From assembly GCF_002936985.1 (NCBI RefSeq), contig NZ_MPZN01000022.1, positions 1 through 53,003 on the forward strand: a DNA stretch of 53,003 nt. Reading direction: 5' to 3'. This stretch comes from Microterricola pindariensis (GTDB lineage: Bacteria; Actinomycetota; Actinomycetes; Actinomycetales; Microbacteriaceae). Below the pieces are notes generated by a model that searched no databases, was not told the DNA's origin, and saw only the letters and a list, made by a program, of their open reading frames with translations. Shown here piece after piece: positions 51,425 to 53,003 of the stretch (position 1 is the stretch's first letter; every line of letters starts with the position of its first letter). A program made the translations under genes and the position numbers.

Positions 51425-52672
51425 ATGTCTGATGCCGCGCCCCAGTTCTCCATGCGCAGTGTCGCACTCGCCGCCTTCCTGCCGACTCTGCTGTTCTCGA
51501 TCGGCGAGGGCGCCATCATTCCGCTCATCCCCCTGGTCGCCCACGACCTCGGCGCCTCCCTGGCCCTGGCCGGGCTGCTCGGCGCGCTCGTCATGGTCGG
51601 CACCGTCGTCGGCGACATCCCGAGCGGGGCCATCGTCGCCCGCATCGGCGAGCGCACCGCCATGATCTGGGCGGCGCTGCTCGCCGTCATCGCCGTTCTG
51701 ATCTGTCTGGCCGCCCCAAACGCCCTCGTGCTCGGCATCGGCGTGTTCATCATCGGGCTCGCGACGGCCGTGTTCGGCCTGGCCCGGCACGCGTTCCTGA
51801 CCAGCTATGTGCCGCTCCAGTACCGGGCGCGCGCCCTCTCCACCCTGGGCGGCGTGTTCCGGGCCGGCTTCTTCATCGGCCCGTTCCTCTCCGCCGCCGT
51901 CATCCACCTGACCGGCGGCACCCAGGCGGTGTTCTGGGTGTTCATCGTCTGCTGCCTCGCGGCCACCGCCGTGCTGCTGCTCCTGCCCGATCCGGCGAGC
52001 ACCTTCGGGGCCCCGCAGGGGCGGCCGGGCACCGCGGGCGCCGACGGGCTGTTCCGCACCCTCTGGGCGAACCGCGGCGTGCTGCTGCGGCTCGGCACCG
52101 GCGTCGGGTTGGTCGGCGCGATGCGGGCGACGCGCCTCGTGATCATGCCGCTCTGGGCGGTCAGCATCGGCATTGGGCAGGCGGACACGGCGCTGATCAT
52201 CGGCATCGCCGGCGCCGTCGACTTCGCACTGTTCTACGTCAGCGGCCAGATCATGGACAAGCACGGACGGCTGTGGAGCGCTCTGCCGTCCATGCTCGGG
52301 CTCGGCTCCGGCCTGCTCGTGCTCGCCTTCACGCACGACCTGCCCAGCAATGTGGCGTGGTTCATTGCCGTGGCCATGTTCCTCTCCCTCGCGAACGGGA
52401 TCGGCAGTGGCATCATGATGACCCTCGGTGCCGACCTCGCCCCGCGCAGCAACCCGGCCCCGTTCCTCGGCGCCTGGCGCTTCGCCGGCGACCTCGGCTC
52501 CGCTGTGGCGCCGCTCGCGGTGGCCGGCATCACGGCCATCGCCACCCTCGCCCTCGCCAGCGGCGTCGCCGGGGTGGCCGGGCTCTTCGGCGCCGGCATC
52601 CTCGCCCGCTACATTCCCCGCTACCTGCCGCGCACCGCCAAACACCCCGCCAAGCGCGCCGCATCGTCATGA
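51425..52672 (+). CDS. MFS transporter
   Basis: This 415-residue major facilitator protein has about twelve hydrophobic helices. The loop 2-3 motif is visible as GDIPSGAIVARIGERTAMI (residues 60-79), and the middle loop (RGRPGTAGADGLFRTLW region) separates two six-helix halves. The ATG at 51425 follows GAGGAACC. Substrate is unknown; multidrug or sugar-efflux type transporters share this pattern. The gene is divergent from prfB across 75 bp that must hold both promoters. Confidence 0.88.
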   Translation: MSDAAPQFSMRSVALAAFLPTLLFSIGEGAIIPLIPLVAHDLGASLALAGLLGALVMVGTVVGDIPSGAIVARIGERTAMIWAALLAVIAVLICLAAPNALVLGIGVFIIGLATAVFGLARHAFLTSYVPLQYRARALSTLGGVFRAGFFIGPFLSAAVIHLTGGTQAVFWVFIVCCLAATAVLLLLPDPASTFGAPQGRPGTAGADGLFRTLWANRGVLLRLGTGVGLVGAMRATRLVIMPLWAVSIGIGQADTALIIGIAGAVDFALFYVSGQIMDKHGRLWSALPSMLGLGSGLLVLAFTHDLPSNVAWFIAVAMFLSLANGIGSGIMMTLGADLAPRSNPAPFLGAWRFAGDLGSAVAPLAVAGITAIATLALASGVAGVAGLFGAGILARYIPRYLPRTAKHPAKRAASS

Positions 52673-52745
52673 CAGCTAGGCGTCTTCCCGGCGCCCCGGG
52701 GACACGTACTGCTGCCATCTCGGCGCTCGCCCCGCCCCGGCCCGG

Positions 52746-53003
52746 TCAGCGGAACACCGAGCGCGCCGTCGAGCTGGCCTCGAGGCGGATTCCGGCCGGC
52801 ACGAACACCGTGAGCACCGGCGGCCGCCACCAGGCGCTCAGCGTGACCACAGCCGAGGCGCCATCCGGCGTGCCAGCGTGCTCGAGCCGCAGGTCCTCCA
52901 GCGAGCCGTGCGGAACCGCGCCCAGGTGCTCCAGCGCCGCCGCCCGCACATCGGCGTCGCGCACGGTGACGGTGAGCCCGTCGGGGCCCGGCTGCACCGC
53001 GCC
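52746..53003 (-). CDS. Partial hypothetical gene, 5' end outside the window
   Basis: The frame is open from the window edge to a stop at 52746. The visible 85 codons encode a mixed alpha/beta stretch (LTVTVRDADVRAAALEHLG, SAWWRPPVLTVFVPAGIRL) ending SSTARSVFR. A GTG at 52997 is a possible start, but coding-like sequence continues to the edge, so the gene probably starts outside. Codon use is GC3-rich. No family is recognised. Confidence 0.5.
   Translation of the reverse strand, partial: GAVQPGPDGLTVTVRDADVRAAALEHLGAVPHGSLEDLRLEHAGTPDGASAVVTLSAWWRPPVLTVFVPAGIRLEASSTARSVFR

Overview
The window is high-GC DNA with dense, overlapping operons. Gene content and order (prfB-ftsE-ftsX upstream of smpB, a tmRNA with tag ANSKRTDFALAA, a DUF222/HNH gene, PadR-membrane and TetR-MMPL-YhgE pairs, very short intergenic gaps, GTG starts) point to an actinobacterium, most likely Microbacteriaceae. 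The genus cannot be fixed from the sequence alone. No prophage, transposase or CRISPR array is visible, so this looks like ordinary chromosome with some lineage-specific pieces.

Layout. (1) 1-7205: a carbohydrate module. A lipoprotein-MalF-MalG ABC importer, a ROK kinase and a cut-off gene read leftward. A ROK repressor reads rightward from a shared control region carrying a near-perfect palindrome. Beyond it lies an alpha-L-fucosidase whose upstream palindrome shares a 12-mer with that control region. (2) 7363-14842: the branched-chain amino acid genes ilvD-ilvB-ilvN-ilvC, directly downstream of a fused trehalose-6-phosphate synthase/phosphatase. (3) 15127-20854: a tetR-mmpL-yhgE operon in which the MMPL protein carries a degenerate ABC-ATPase-like tail. 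(4) 20902-25937: two small hypothetical genes, then a five-gene biotin cluster in which the ECF transporter genes bioY, bioM and bioN enclose an acyl-CoA ligase and a thiolase. (5) 26073-28321: a VOC protein, tRNA-Lys, hisN and a septum-formation-type lipoprotein. (6) 28417-34624: a 1,883-residue secreted haem peroxidase/RTX protein with a three-repeat cell-wall-binding block inside the peroxidase region and a hairpin-rich 5' leader, plus a small exported protein. (7) 34730-38731: protocatechuate (beta-ketoadipate) genes pcaHGBDC. (8) 38722-41331: a PadR/membrane pair, tmRNA and a SIMPL protein. (9) 41396-51349: a DUF222/HNH protein, a tyrosine phosphatase, smpB, an ABC exporter pair, ftsX, ftsE and prfB. 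(10) An MFS transporter and a cut-off gene close the window.

The most unusual points are the CWB2 block inside the peroxidase, its structured leader, the MMPL-pseudo-ABC fusion, the acyl-CoA ligase/thiolase pair inside the biotin-transporter operon, complementary flanks around the tmRNA gene, a palindrome upstream of the pca operon, and a recurring pattern in which four unrelated genes end in short in-frame tandem repeats. All functional calls rest on reading the translated sequence; no database search was run.
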